From: Pseudomonadota bacterium
Lineage (GTDB): Bacteria > Pseudomonadota > Gammaproteobacteria > Burkholderiales > Burkholderiaceae_D
Direction of reading: 5' to 3'
Length of the DNA stretch: 5,577 nt
Assembly (NCBI GenBank): GCA_023409175.1
Contig: JAEYIG010000245.1
Span: forward strand, 1-5,577
Numbering within the stretch: position 1 is the stretch's first letter; every line of letters starts with the position of its first letter. The notes beneath the pieces are model-generated. The model saw nothing but the letters and a program-made list of their open reading frames with translations. It was not told where the DNA came from and made no database searches. Below are positions 1 through 5,577 of the stretch, one piece after another. Position numbers and translations under genes: made by a program.

Positions 1-1
1 T

Positions 2-2053
2 GTTGGCGCACTGAACAAAAATGACGCCATGCTGGTCAGCAATGAAAAAGAACCCTTCGTCGCTTCGGTTGCCAAAGGGCTGGATGGCGACCAAAAAGTG
101 TTCGTCAATTCCTCCGTCGTGATTCCCGGTTCGTATTTGAGCGAATTGTCCCGCAATTACTGTTACATTGTCCCGGCCAATGAAGACGGTACCTGTCCCG
201 ACTACGTCAACGTTTCCAGAGCCATCAGACTGGAAAACGATGCATGGCTCGTCATTGACCACCGGAAAATCAATTACGGTGAACAGGCACAGGTCGAAAA
301 ACAGTGCATGGTCAATTACCGGTGCGATTTGGACGCCGATCCGACAACGGCCGATTTCACTTTTGCTGCCGGTCAGGCAGGACAGCTGCACGGATTGCGC
401 CGGAGTGGGGTGACCATCAGCGAAGACGACCATTTCAGGGGGTCGAAGAGCTGCTTCATTTTCCCATCGGCACCGGGTGGCGGGTCGTGGATCTTGCCTG
501 ACGTCGGATCATTCAATGCAGCCTATCACCAGAACACCATTGATCCGAGAGCCAAAACCACGGCAGGAACACAGGACTGGACATTCGAAGCCGATCTGAA
601 ATATGGCGGACCATCTGAAACGAATGACGATGCGGAAAGGACGATTTTCGATTTCGGTTATTCAGGTGGTTCGGGCAACATTCTGGCCTATTGCCATCGC
701 AGGGGCTATTTTTCCCTGTATAACAACGGAAACTGGTTTTTCAAATGGCCTTATGTCATGGATGACCAATGGCATTCCATTGCACTCTCACACAGGAACG
801 GGAACGTTTATCTGCATGTGGACGGAAAATGCCTCGGTGCATATACAGGACTTTTTCCCATGAAACGTGGCTGTGATACCTGGTGTGTCGGACGACAGGC
901 AGCGGCAAATGTTGTCAGATGGACAGGCAGTATCAGTTCATTCCGCTACATCATTGGCGATGCCCTGTATTGCTCAGACGATTACACGCCATCTCCGGTA
1001 TTCCGCACCAGCATGATTCCCGACAAAACGCTGTGGTACGACCACCGGGAAGGCATAGTCAAGACATGGGATGCGGAAAACCGTTCATGGTGGAAAACGC
1101 CGATGTGCCCGATCGGCCATATTGATACCCTCTATCAGGAACACCTTCACTCCGAAGCGCCACGGGGAATGCAATCCTGGTACGGTATCCAGAATGTCAG
1201 GAACATTACCTCCAGCGGCGATTATAGCGGCAGTTATCCTCCGGCAGCCGCCTTCAATTTCGGGAACGGCGCCCTGGACTGGATATGCGCGAACAACAAC
1301 CTTACTGTGGAGCATTGGCTGAAAATCGAGCTCGAATCGCCCATGTCATTTGACAGGCTGCGAATGGTTGCCTTGTCTTCTGCAATCAATATGTGGGCAT
1401 TTCCCGCCGTCTTCCTGTGGCAGGGATCGCAGGACGGGGAAGAATGGACAACGCTGATTGACCGTTCGACCTTTGTCCGTGACGGCAATCCGTCCAACGG
1501 GCTGAACCCGGCTGCCGGGGCAAACGTGTGGTGGTTCGGCGGAATGAAACAGTTCGATTACGACAATGGAACCGCGTTCCGTTTTTACCGTCTGTTCTTC
1601 CCTGCCAAAAAGGATATCCCTTATTACAACAGCGTCGCCTATACGGGAATGCGATTGCAATTGCCGCTCCGTGGTGAAACGCCCGAAATCGCTTCCTGCA
1701 CTTCCTATGCGATCGGCGGCATTTATACCGTCGGCCCGTTCATGGTTCGCGCCAATCAGGAAATCGAAATCCCCGTTCCGTTCGGAGGCGCCCCATTCGA
1801 AATCGACGGGGAAGTGGAAGAGCGTTATGACTGGCAATCCAAAAAACGGAAACTGGGGAATTCAGGCAATTACCCAAGTGACGCCAAAGGAAACAGACTG
1901 ACTTATGGCGAGGAAATCTATGCCAGAACCGATTCAGCCGTCATTTATACCGGACAGTACCTGACGACATTACTCGGAAGCTGGAACGTGCCATCCCTGA
2001 ACTCGGCTTCCGATCTGGCGGACTACACCATCACTTTCCGGAGGAAATTCTGA
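2..2053 (+). CDS. Phage tail-fibre / receptor-binding protein with LamG-like and F5/8 type C-like modules (5' partial)
   Basis: The frame is open to the left edge. The first ATG, at 29, has no ribosome-binding site, so the true start lies outside the window. Residues are counted from that ATG. Residues 1-110 are fibre-like with no recognised domain. Residues about 140-318 look like a LamG/concanavalin A-type jelly roll: WTFEADLKY at 184-192, DDQWHSIALSH at 245-255, VYLHVDGK at 260-267 and a closing WTGSISSFRY at 298-307. Residues about 385-550 resemble an F5/8 type C (discoidin) fold: HWLKIELESPMSFDRLRM at 429-446, FLWQGSQDGEEWTTL at 462-476 and FRFYRLFF at 517-524. Both folds commonly bind glycans, so a role in host-surface recognition at the virion tail tip is inferred. 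No signal peptide can be judged because the N terminus is missing. It overlaps the next gene by one base (stop TGA, start ATG), which indicates translational coupling with a probable fibre-assembly protein. It could also be a non-fibre phage structural protein; the LamG call is firmer than the exact virion position. Confidence 0.8.
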   Translation, partial: VGALNKNDAMLVSNEKEPFVASVAKGLDGDQKVFVNSSVVIPGSYLSELSRNYCYIVPANEDGTCPDYVNVSRAIRLENDAWLVIDHRKINYGEQAQVEKQCMVNYRCDLDADPTTADFTFAAGQAGQLHGLRRSGVTISEDDHFRGSKSCFIFPSAPGGGSWILPDVGSFNAAYHQNTIDPRAKTTAGTQDWTFEADLKYGGPSETNDDAERTIFDFGYSGGSGNILAYCHRRGYFSLYNNGNWFFKWPYVMDDQWHSIALSHRNGNVYLHVDGKCLGAYTGLFPMKRGCDTWCVGRQAAANVVRWTGSISSFRYIIGDALYCSDDYTPSPVFRTSMIPDKTLWYDHREGIVKTWDAENRSWWKTPMCPIGHIDTLYQEHLHSEAPRGMQSWYGIQNVRNITSSGDYSGSYPPAAAFNFGNGALDWICANNNLTVEHWLKIELESPMSFDRLRMVALSSAINMWAFPAVFLWQGSQDGEEWTTLIDRSTFVRDGNPSNGLNPAAGANVWWFGGMKQFDYDNGTAFRFYRLFFPAKKDIPYYNSVAYTGMRLQLPLRGETPEIASCTSYAIGGIYTVGPFMVRANQEIEIPVPFGGAPFEIDGEVEERYDWQSKKRKLGNSGNYPSDAKGNRLTYGEEIYARTDSAVIYTGQYLTTLLGSWNVPSLNSASDLADYTITFRRKF

Positions 2054-2661
2054 TGCAAACGTACGTGAACGCGACTGGAGACGTGTATTTGTCAACGGTG
2101 CCACGGGCCTTGGGAGACATTCCCGTTGCGCCCAAACCGTTTGATGAATCCGTTTTCAATTTCGAAACGGGAAGATGGGAACTCCCCGTTTCCATCATTT
2201 TCAGGCTGTTGGCGAATATCCGGGATGAACTGCTGGAGCAGCCTGTCCCGGTCAGGCTGCCATCGGGCATGTACACTTTCTTTTGCAGTGATATCGACGT
2301 CATCAAATCGCACATGGATCTGGCAACAGACGCCGTCCATTGGAAAACCCGTTCAAAAACCGGAACGGGCGCACCGGTATTCGTGGTTTTGTCCCAAAAC
2401 GACCTGACCGTGGTTCATGCCGCGTTACAGGCATATATCCAGCAATGCTATCACCATGAAAGTGCCATGACGGAAGCCATTTCCTCCTTTATTTCAGGAG
2501 GATACCGTGAAATGGACATTGTTGACCTGTCCGCCTTATTGAGGCATCCGCCAGATATGGAGATATCGGAAGGAGCGCTTTTCCCCATCCAAAAGGCTAT
2601 AGGCTTTCTCGAAACCTTTTCCCTACAGGAGAACAACGGCATTTCAAACATGCCCAAGTGA
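2053..2661 (+). CDS. DUF4376-like phage tail-fibre assembly protein
   Basis: 202 residues. The start ATG at 2053 shares its A with the upstream stop and sits 8 nt after a strong SD, GGAGG, at 2040-2044. The N terminus (about 25-45) has a short FNFETGRWE segment, reminiscent of the NxxTGxW-type stretches in tail-fibre-assembly proteins. Residues about 50-148 resemble DUF4376: RDELLEQPVPVRLPSGMYTF, an SDIDVIKSHMDLA helix, VHWKT, then a long helical segment DLTVVHAALQAYIQQCYHHE that ends in an AISSF helix. DUF4376 proteins usually lie directly after phage fibre genes and are thought to help fibre folding or assembly. That role is inferred from family resemblance and position. Residues 149-202 fall outside the recognisable domain and begin near an internal, SD-preceded Met154 (listed separately). 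This extension may be an extra domain, a separate nested product, or a fusion with a following gene after loss of a stop codon. The terminator at 2682 follows 20 nt after the stop. Confidence 0.7.
   Translation: MQTYVNATGDVYLSTVPRALGDIPVAPKPFDESVFNFETGRWELPVSIIFRLLANIRDELLEQPVPVRLPSGMYTFFCSDIDVIKSHMDLATDAVHWKTRSKTGTGAPVFVVLSQNDLTVVHAALQAYIQQCYHHESAMTEAISSFISGGYREMDIVDLSALLRHPPDMEISEGALFPIQKAIGFLETFSLQENNGISNMPK
2482..2514 (+). promoter_or_regulatory. Internal SD hidden in a hairpin, with an in-frame ATG inside the DUF4376-like gene
   Basis: TCCTCCT (2482-2488) and AGGAGGA (2496-2502) form a perfect 7-bp stem with a 7-nt loop. The right arm is a near-ideal Shine-Dalgarno. It is followed 9 nt later by ATG at 2512, in frame with the host gene, and 4 nt later by an out-of-frame GTG at 2507 that gives only 11 codons. 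Initiation at 2512 would give a 49-residue C-terminal product (residues 154-202). The hairpin would hide the SD unless ribosomes translating the parent gene melt it. This is a structural observation, and use as a start site is inferred. Confidence 0.4.
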
Positions 2662-2681
2662 GCGGAAACACTCCTGACAGT

Positions 2682-2714
2682 AAAAAACCCTCCGGTAAAG
2701 CCGGAGGGTTTTTT
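2682..2714 (+). terminator. Rho-independent terminator of the tail-fibre operon
   Basis: A perfect 8-bp GC-rich stem, CCCTCCGG (2688-2695) with CCGGAGGG (2701-2708), closes over a TAAAG loop and runs straight into TTTTTT (2709-2714). Six A residues (2682-2687) precede the stem, so the structure is symmetrical and could also stop transcription arriving on the - strand. It lies 20 nt after the stop of the DUF4376-like gene and marks the end of the phage transcript. Confidence 0.93.
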
Positions 2715-2848
2715 ATGGTACCGGATGAACAGACAGACATGGCAGCGATTGCCTGAAAAAACAGGGCAAAAAGCTATCCCTTTACTGACAAGGGGACTTT
2801 CCGGGGCGATTACTATTCACAAATTGCCGGGAAGAAAGAAAAAGGACG
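2715..2848. other. Non-coding spacer between phage terminator and tRNA region
   Basis: No convincing gene is seen on either strand; the only in-frame ATG near the terminator gives 13 codons. One imperfect hairpin is present, GGCGATT (2805-2811) with AATTGCC (2822-2828), seven pairs including one G-U, without a following T run. This spacer is where a phage attachment junction would be expected if the element entered at the tRNA, but no repeat of the tRNA 3' end is found here. Confidence 0.5.
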
Positions 2849-2897
2849 AAAAAAATGCTGGCTAACAGGGTCACATCCATGACTTTTTTGCCAGCAT
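2849..2897 (-). terminator. Probable terminator of the tRNA-Leu transcript (long-loop hairpin)
   Basis: Read on the - strand, ATGCTGGC (2897-2890) pairs perfectly with GCCAGCAT (2862-2855) and is followed by a run of T (complement of the A run 2849-2855). The 27-nt loop is long but holds a smaller GTCA/TGAC helix. The stem begins 34 nt beyond the CCA end of the tRNA, a usual place for a tRNA terminator. On the + strand the stem is followed three bases later by six T residues, so it may work both ways. The long loop lowers confidence. Confidence 0.5.
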
Positions 2898-2931
2898 ACA
2901 TTTTTTGGATTCTTTAAAATCAACAACTTAA

Positions 2932-3018
2932 TGGTGCGAGGGAGGGGACTCGAACCCCTACACCATCACTGGCGTCAGGACCTAAACCTGGTGCGTCTAC
3001 CAATTTCGCCACCCTCGC
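2932..3018 (-). tRNA. tRNA-Leu (anticodon UAG)
   Basis: An 87-nt class II tRNA with CCA encoded at its 3' end (2934-2932). The acceptor stem is GCGAGGG/CCCTCGC. The D arm has GGCGAAATTGGTAGACGC, typical of bacterial leucine tRNAs. The anticodon loop is TTTAGGT with TAG at 2984-2982, which reads CUA and other CUN leucine codons. The long variable arm is a CGCCA/TGGTG stem with a GTGA loop, and the T arm is AGGGG-TTCGAGT-CCCCT. The outermost anticodon-stem pair is C-A instead of a Watson-Crick pair; the other four are intact. The gene lies 125 bp downstream of the ligase gene on the same strand, and its 3' end points at the phage genes. Confidence 0.96.
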
Positions 3019-3036
3019 TAACGACCAGAGCAGGCC

Positions 3037-3065
3037 ATTTTACTTCATTTCCTGCCGAATTAGAA
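3037..3065 (-). promoter_or_regulatory. Candidate promoter for tRNA-Leu
   Basis: On the - strand TAAAAT (3042-3037) matches five of six bases of the sigma-70 -10 box. TTCTAA (3065-3060), a weak -35 with three of six matches, lies 17 nt upstream. A GC-rich discriminator (GGCCTGC) follows, as is common for stable-RNA promoters. Transcription would begin about 12 nt before the mature 5' end at 3018. The -35 weakness keeps this tentative. Confidence 0.4.
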
Positions 3066-3143
3066 CGGGTTTGAACGGTTCCTTTTTCAGGACTGTTTTT
3101 TTGGCATTCCCTTCCGGAAAACCATTGGGCAAAGGGATTGAAG

Positions 3144-4100
3144 TCAGGCCATGATTTCCGGTTCCCGGGCCTCATCCGCCGTCTTGTCCGGCCGGAGTCC
3201 CCGGTATACTGGCTGCCGCATCAGGCCGTTATGGTTGCGTGCCATGAAAGCGACCTTGCATACCAGTTCAGGCCTGATCCACACGGCATCATCGACATAT
3301 TCAGGCGGTTTGACCGCAAAGGGGCTGTCCTTCACCTTCGGCTGTTTTTCGATCAGCGCGAAATCATCCGACGATTTTCCCAGCGTGACCCGTCCCTTGT
3401 ATATGATGCGTCCTGCATTGTCATACTGTCCAAGGACAAGACTGACGACGAATTCCGCCTTGTCGACGTAACCGCAGATAATGTAATCGTCGTCCATCAG
3501 GTTCTTGATCTTTACCCAGTCTTTCGTCCGCTTGCCGGGGATGTAAAGGCTGTCCTTGCGTTTGGCGATGACGCCTTCAAGATCCCGCTTTTTCGCGAGC
3601 CCGTAAAAGGCGATTCCCTGAGTCTCGACATAACGGGATACCGAAATCTGGGCAGTGTCTTCCACCAGGTTTTCAAGGATGGCCTTCCGTTCCATGAGGG
3701 GAAGGTGGATGATTTCCCTGTCCGTATCGTAAAGGATGTCGAAAGCGACAAACACGGCAGGACGAAGGGCGGCTTCACGTTCGATCGCCAGTTTCCGGGT
3801 CGTCAGCCCACGGCGTTTGACTTCCTCGAAATCGGGATGGCCGTTTTCATCGACGATGATCAGTTCCCCGTCCAGTATGCACCGGCGCGAAACGGATTCA
3901 TTCAGGGTGGCGAGTTCGGGGAATGTTGACAGCAGCCTGACGGAACGCTTGTTGACCAGAAGGGTGCCGTTTTTGTCCAGATAGGCGAGCGTCCTTTCGC
4001 CGTCCAGTTTCAATTCATAAATCCAGTGGTCATCGTCAAAAGGCTGGCTTTCGACCCCGATCAGCATGGGGACGGCTGAACGGGAATCGAACATGTCCAT
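3144..4100 (-). CDS. ligD: Stand-alone ATP-dependent DNA ligase, LigD ligase-domain type (NHEJ)
   Basis: 318 residues from the ATG at 4100. That start is preferred because an SD (TGAGGA, overlapping the stop of the upstream gene) lies about 8 nt before it. A longer frame to 4178 would overlap the upstream gene by 68 bp and encode only a basic shadow sequence. The nucleotidyltransferase core shows motif I KLDGER with the adenylated lysine K31, LDGEL at 77-81, motif IIIa FVAFDILY at 117-124, motif IV LEGVIAKR at 174-181 and motif V DWVKIKN at 194-200. The C-terminal OB fold ends with WIRPELVCKVAF and QPVYRGLRPDK (274-306), a signature of LigD-type ligase domains. It seals nicks and double-strand ends held by Ku. 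The polymerase and phosphoesterase domains of full LigD are absent, and nothing downstream supplies them before the tRNA. It is probably the last gene of the ku transcript. The family is certain; use of the symbol ligD for a ligase-only protein is a convention. Confidence 0.93.
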   Translation of the reverse strand: MDMFDSRSAVPMLIGVESQPFDDDHWIYELKLDGERTLAYLDKNGTLLVNKRSVRLLSTFPELATLNESVSRRCILDGELIIVDENGHPDFEEVKRRGLTTRKLAIEREAALRPAVFVAFDILYDTDREIIHLPLMERKAILENLVEDTAQISVSRYVETQGIAFYGLAKKRDLEGVIAKRKDSLYIPGKRTKDWVKIKNLMDDDYIICGYVDKAEFVVSLVLGQYDNAGRIIYKGRVTLGKSSDDFALIEKQPKVKDSPFAVKPPEYVDDAVWIRPELVCKVAFMARNHNGLMRQPVYRGLRPDKTADEAREPEIMA

Positions 4101-4110
4101 TTCCGGTTCC

Positions 4111-4314
4111 TCAGGCTTTCGGCGCCGGCTTTTTCTTTTTCGCCGCGTCGTACTGGCGCCGTTGTTCGGGCGTTTCACCCCACTGCGAATAACAGATCGC
4201 CGCCCGCTGCGAGCGTGACGGGAAACGTTCGGACTCGTCCAGCGTCATTTCCTTGATGCAACGGGAAATGAATGCCTGTTTCGTTTCATTTTTTTTCGGA
4301 TGTGGTAGAGGCAT
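4111..4314 (-). CDS. Small CYSQW-motif protein between ku and ligase genes
   Basis: 67 residues from the ATG at 4314, which has AGGA 7 nt upstream; a TTG six codons further up would include that SD in the coding region and is unlikely. The protein begins MPLPHPKKNETKQAFISRC, continues to QRAAICYSQW at residues about 36-45, and ends in a charged, Lys-rich tail (KKKKPAPKA). From memory, the pattern FISRC-x(n)-FP-x(3)-QR-A-x-CYSQW occurs in short phage-associated proteins and at the N termini of some prohead-protease or capsid-related proteins. Its function is unknown to me. The two Cys residues could suggest metal or redox chemistry, but no complete zinc motif is visible. It lies 27 nt after the ku stop, and its own stop overlaps the SD of the ligase gene, so translation of the three is tightly linked. 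A role with Ku or the ligase is inferred only from position. Confidence 0.8.
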   Translation of the reverse strand: MPLPHPKKNETKQAFISRCIKEMTLDESERFPSRSQRAAICYSQWGETPEQRRQYDAAKKKKPAPKA

Positions 4315-4341
4315 AAACCGTTCCTTTCTCAAAAAACGCCA

Positions 4342-5130
4342 TCAGCCGGCTTTCCGTTGCGCCGGACGGCTTCTTTTCGGCTTGTTCTGTTCCAGGCTGG
4401 CTTTCAGGGCATCCATCAGGTCGATCACGTTGCCCGATTTGACCGGTTTGGCCGCCACGACTTCCTTGCCAGCGATCTTGTCGTCAATCATCGTCTTCAG
4501 CCGCGTCTGGTATTCGTCGTGATATTTTTCCGGTTCGAACGGGCTTTCCATTGACCCGATCAGCCGGGTTGCCATCTCCAATTCCTGTTTGTTCAGGGGA
4601 GGGTGAGACCGTTCTTTCGGGATTTCCCGGATTTCATCGTGGAAGAAGAGTGTCTGGAGCAAAATGCCGTCGTCATGCGGGATCAGTGCGAGCATCGTCT
4701 CTCTCGTGCCGATGACCGTCTTGCCGATAGCCACCTTGCCGCTGTCTTTCATTGCCTGTTGCAGGAGCTCAAAGGCCTTTTCACTGCCTTTGCCGCTTAT
4801 GCAGTAATAGGACTTGTTGTAATAGACCGTCGGGATGGACGTCAAATCGGTAAATAGCAGGATATCAATACTGTTGTCCTTTTCCGTCTTGATCTTCTCG
4901 ATATCGTCGTCGGTGACAAGCACGTACCGGTCCTTTTCATACTGGAACCCGCGGACGATATCGTCATTTTTCAATACATGTCCCGTACCATCCGTTTTCT
5001 GGTACCGGACGCGTTTCATGTCTTTCGTCAATTGGTTGAAATGGATATCGTTATCCTGTGTGGCCAGAAACAGTTCCACCGGAATATGAACCAGTGCGAA
5101 AGAAATGGCGCTTTTTTGGGCAGCGGGCAT
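4342..5130 (-). CDS. ku: Non-homologous end-joining protein Ku
   Basis: 262 residues, a normal length for bacterial Ku. The start ATG at 5130 follows GAGG with 5 nt spacing. Bacterial Ku forms a homodimeric ring on double-strand DNA ends and recruits the LigD-type ligase. Family segments in order: AISFALVHIPVELF at 8-21, DIVRGFQYEKDRYVLVTDDD at 57-76, the IPTVYYNKSYYC strand at 99-110, KAFELLQQAM at 118-127, GKVAIGKTVIGTRE at 131-144, DEIREIP at 165-171, ELEMATRLI at 183-191, and the C-terminal helix NVIDLMDALKASL at 234-246, followed by a short basic tail (KPKRSRPAQRK). The Cys residues that many Ku proteins carry after RYQK are missing (RYQKTDGTGH). It lies 87 nt after the SSB-like gene without a visible terminator and 27 nt before the small CYSQW gene, consistent with one repair operon. 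Confidence 0.96.
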   Translation of the reverse strand: MPAAQKSAISFALVHIPVELFLATQDNDIHFNQLTKDMKRVRYQKTDGTGHVLKNDDIVRGFQYEKDRYVLVTDDDIEKIKTEKDNSIDILLFTDLTSIPTVYYNKSYYCISGKGSEKAFELLQQAMKDSGKVAIGKTVIGTRETMLALIPHDDGILLQTLFFHDEIREIPKERSHPPLNKQELEMATRLIGSMESPFEPEKYHDEYQTRLKTMIDDKIAGKEVVAAKPVKSGNVIDLMDALKASLEQNKPKRSRPAQRKAG

Positions 5131-5217
5131 GATAGCCTCATTAAGTCGTGACAGTACCTTATAGAGAGAAAACCGCCCTGAAAGTTTCGACGTGTCCGGT
5201 TTGATGCAGGAGGCCAG

Positions 5218-5577
5218 TCACCAGTCGTCATAATCGAATTTCGACAGGTCCGGGGGATCGAATGTGCCTTCTTTCGCCTTTTTGTACGGGTTGTCCGCCG
5301 AAAAAAGGTCGACCGTCCCGACGTCATCCTCTTTTTTCCGGCCGAGCATCTGCATTTTCTGCGCCACAATACCCGTTACCAGTCGCTCCGTTCCGGCCTT
5401 GTCCTCATATTTTCTTGACCTCAGTTTCCCTTCAACGTAAATGAGGGAACCTTCTTCCACATATTGCGTGACGATTTCCCCAAGGCGACCGTAAAAGGTG
5501 ACGTCATGCGATTGGCTTTCGTCTTCGAAGACGGTTTCCATCTTCAGGCTGACCATCATTGATCCACTGCCCAGCAC
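5218..5577 (-). CDS. ssb: Divergent single-stranded-DNA-binding protein, SSB-like (5' partial)
   Basis: 119 residues are visible and the frame stays open at the right edge. The first visible residues (LGSGSMMVSL) match the second strand of an SSB OB fold, so only an N-terminal strand or so is missing. Core matches are HDVTFYGRLGEI at 24-35, GSLIYVEGKLRSRKYEDKAG at 43-62 and MQMLGRKK at 75-82. Unusual points by comparison with E. coli SSB: the positions of ssDNA-stacking W40, W54 and W88 are F17, S23 and Y57 here; the loop between the first two is about eight residues shorter; and the linker is short. The C terminus is acidic but ends KFDYDDW instead of the usual DDDIPF. It may therefore be a paralogue or mobile-element SSB rather than the replicative one. 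It is followed on the same strand by ku, so a link to end joining is possible. The symbol denotes family only. Confidence 0.85.
   Translation of the reverse strand: MLGSGSMMVSLKMETVFEDESQSHDVTFYGRLGEIVTQYVEEGSLIYVEGKLRSRKYEDKAGTERLVTGIVAQKMQMLGRKKEDDVGTVDLFSADNPYKKAKEGTFDPPDLSKFDYDDW

Noticed and set aside
1346..1837. A 163-codon open frame on the - strand inside the tail-fibre gene
   Set aside because: The opposite strand encodes the well-supported F5/8 type C-like module; this frame shows no recognisable motif and no good start signal.
2501..2542. Short out-of-frame gene from GTG at 2507
   Set aside because: It ends after 11 codons, too short to claim, although the SD before it is strong.
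2805..2828. Imperfect 7-bp hairpin in the spacer as a possible small RNA or terminator
   Set aside because: It has one G-U pair, a 10-nt loop, no T run on either side and no promoter nearby.
3061..3085. Repeated GAACGG motif (GAACGGG and GAACGGTT) between the tRNA and ligase genes
   Set aside because: Two short copies only, with no defined operator symmetry; likely chance.
3138..3929. A 263-codon open frame on the + strand opposite the ligase gene
   Set aside because: It lies antisense to a gene with clear ligase motifs, has no family signature, and is a codon-bias shadow.
4101..4178. Upstream extension of the ligase to a start at 4178
   Set aside because: The extra 26 residues are a basic shadow of the CYSQW gene's Lys-rich tail, and the SD supports the ATG at 4100.
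5131..5186. A possible promoter for ku between the SSB-like gene and ku (TATAAG at 5163-5158 on the - strand)
   Set aside because: The -10 resemblance is fair, but no acceptable -35 box is present at 15-18 nt spacing, so an independent promoter is not supported.
1..5577. CRISPR array, insertion sequence or integrase
   Set aside because: No regularly spaced repeats, terminal inverted repeats, transposase or recombinase sequence was seen on either strand.

Overview
The window is a junction between the distal tail-fibre end of a probable prophage (left, + strand) and a compact DNA-repair gene cluster (right, - strand), with a leucine tRNA gene between them. The moderate GC content, the CCA end encoded in the tRNA gene and the tRNA-Leu(UAG) sequence, which recalls proteobacterial leucine tRNAs, suggest a mesophilic proteobacterium. 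A mid-GC member of Burkholderiales (for example an Oxalobacter-like organism) would fit, but that is a guess and not something the sequence proves.

Left part (2-2661, + strand): the 3' portion of a large phage tail-fibre or receptor-binding protein. It carries a LamG/concanavalin-like module followed by an F5/8 type C (discoidin-like) module. It overlaps by one base a 202-residue protein that resembles the DUF4376 tail-fibre-assembly family. That gene contains an in-frame internal ATG behind a strong Shine-Dalgarno (SD) sequence, and this SD is buried in a perfect 7-bp hairpin. A textbook intrinsic terminator closes the phage operon at 2682-2714.

Middle (2715-3143): intergenic DNA with no protein gene. 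It holds a terminator-like hairpin (2849-2897), tRNA-Leu(UAG) on the - strand (2932-3018) and a candidate promoter for that tRNA (3037-3065). The 3' end of the tRNA faces the phage genes, as expected if an element integrated at the tRNA 3' end. No integrase or repeated attachment site is visible here.

Right part (5577 down to 3144, - strand): in transcription order, a divergent single-stranded-DNA-binding protein (5' end outside the window), Ku, a 67-residue protein with a CYSQW motif that resembles small domains of phage origin, and a stand-alone ATP-dependent DNA ligase of the LigD ligase-domain type. Together these look like a minimal bacterial non-homologous end-joining (NHEJ) module: Ku binds the ends and the ligase seals them. 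The LigD polymerase and phosphoesterase domains are absent. The SSB-like protein and the small CYSQW protein are unusual partners and are the best candidates here for something undescribed.
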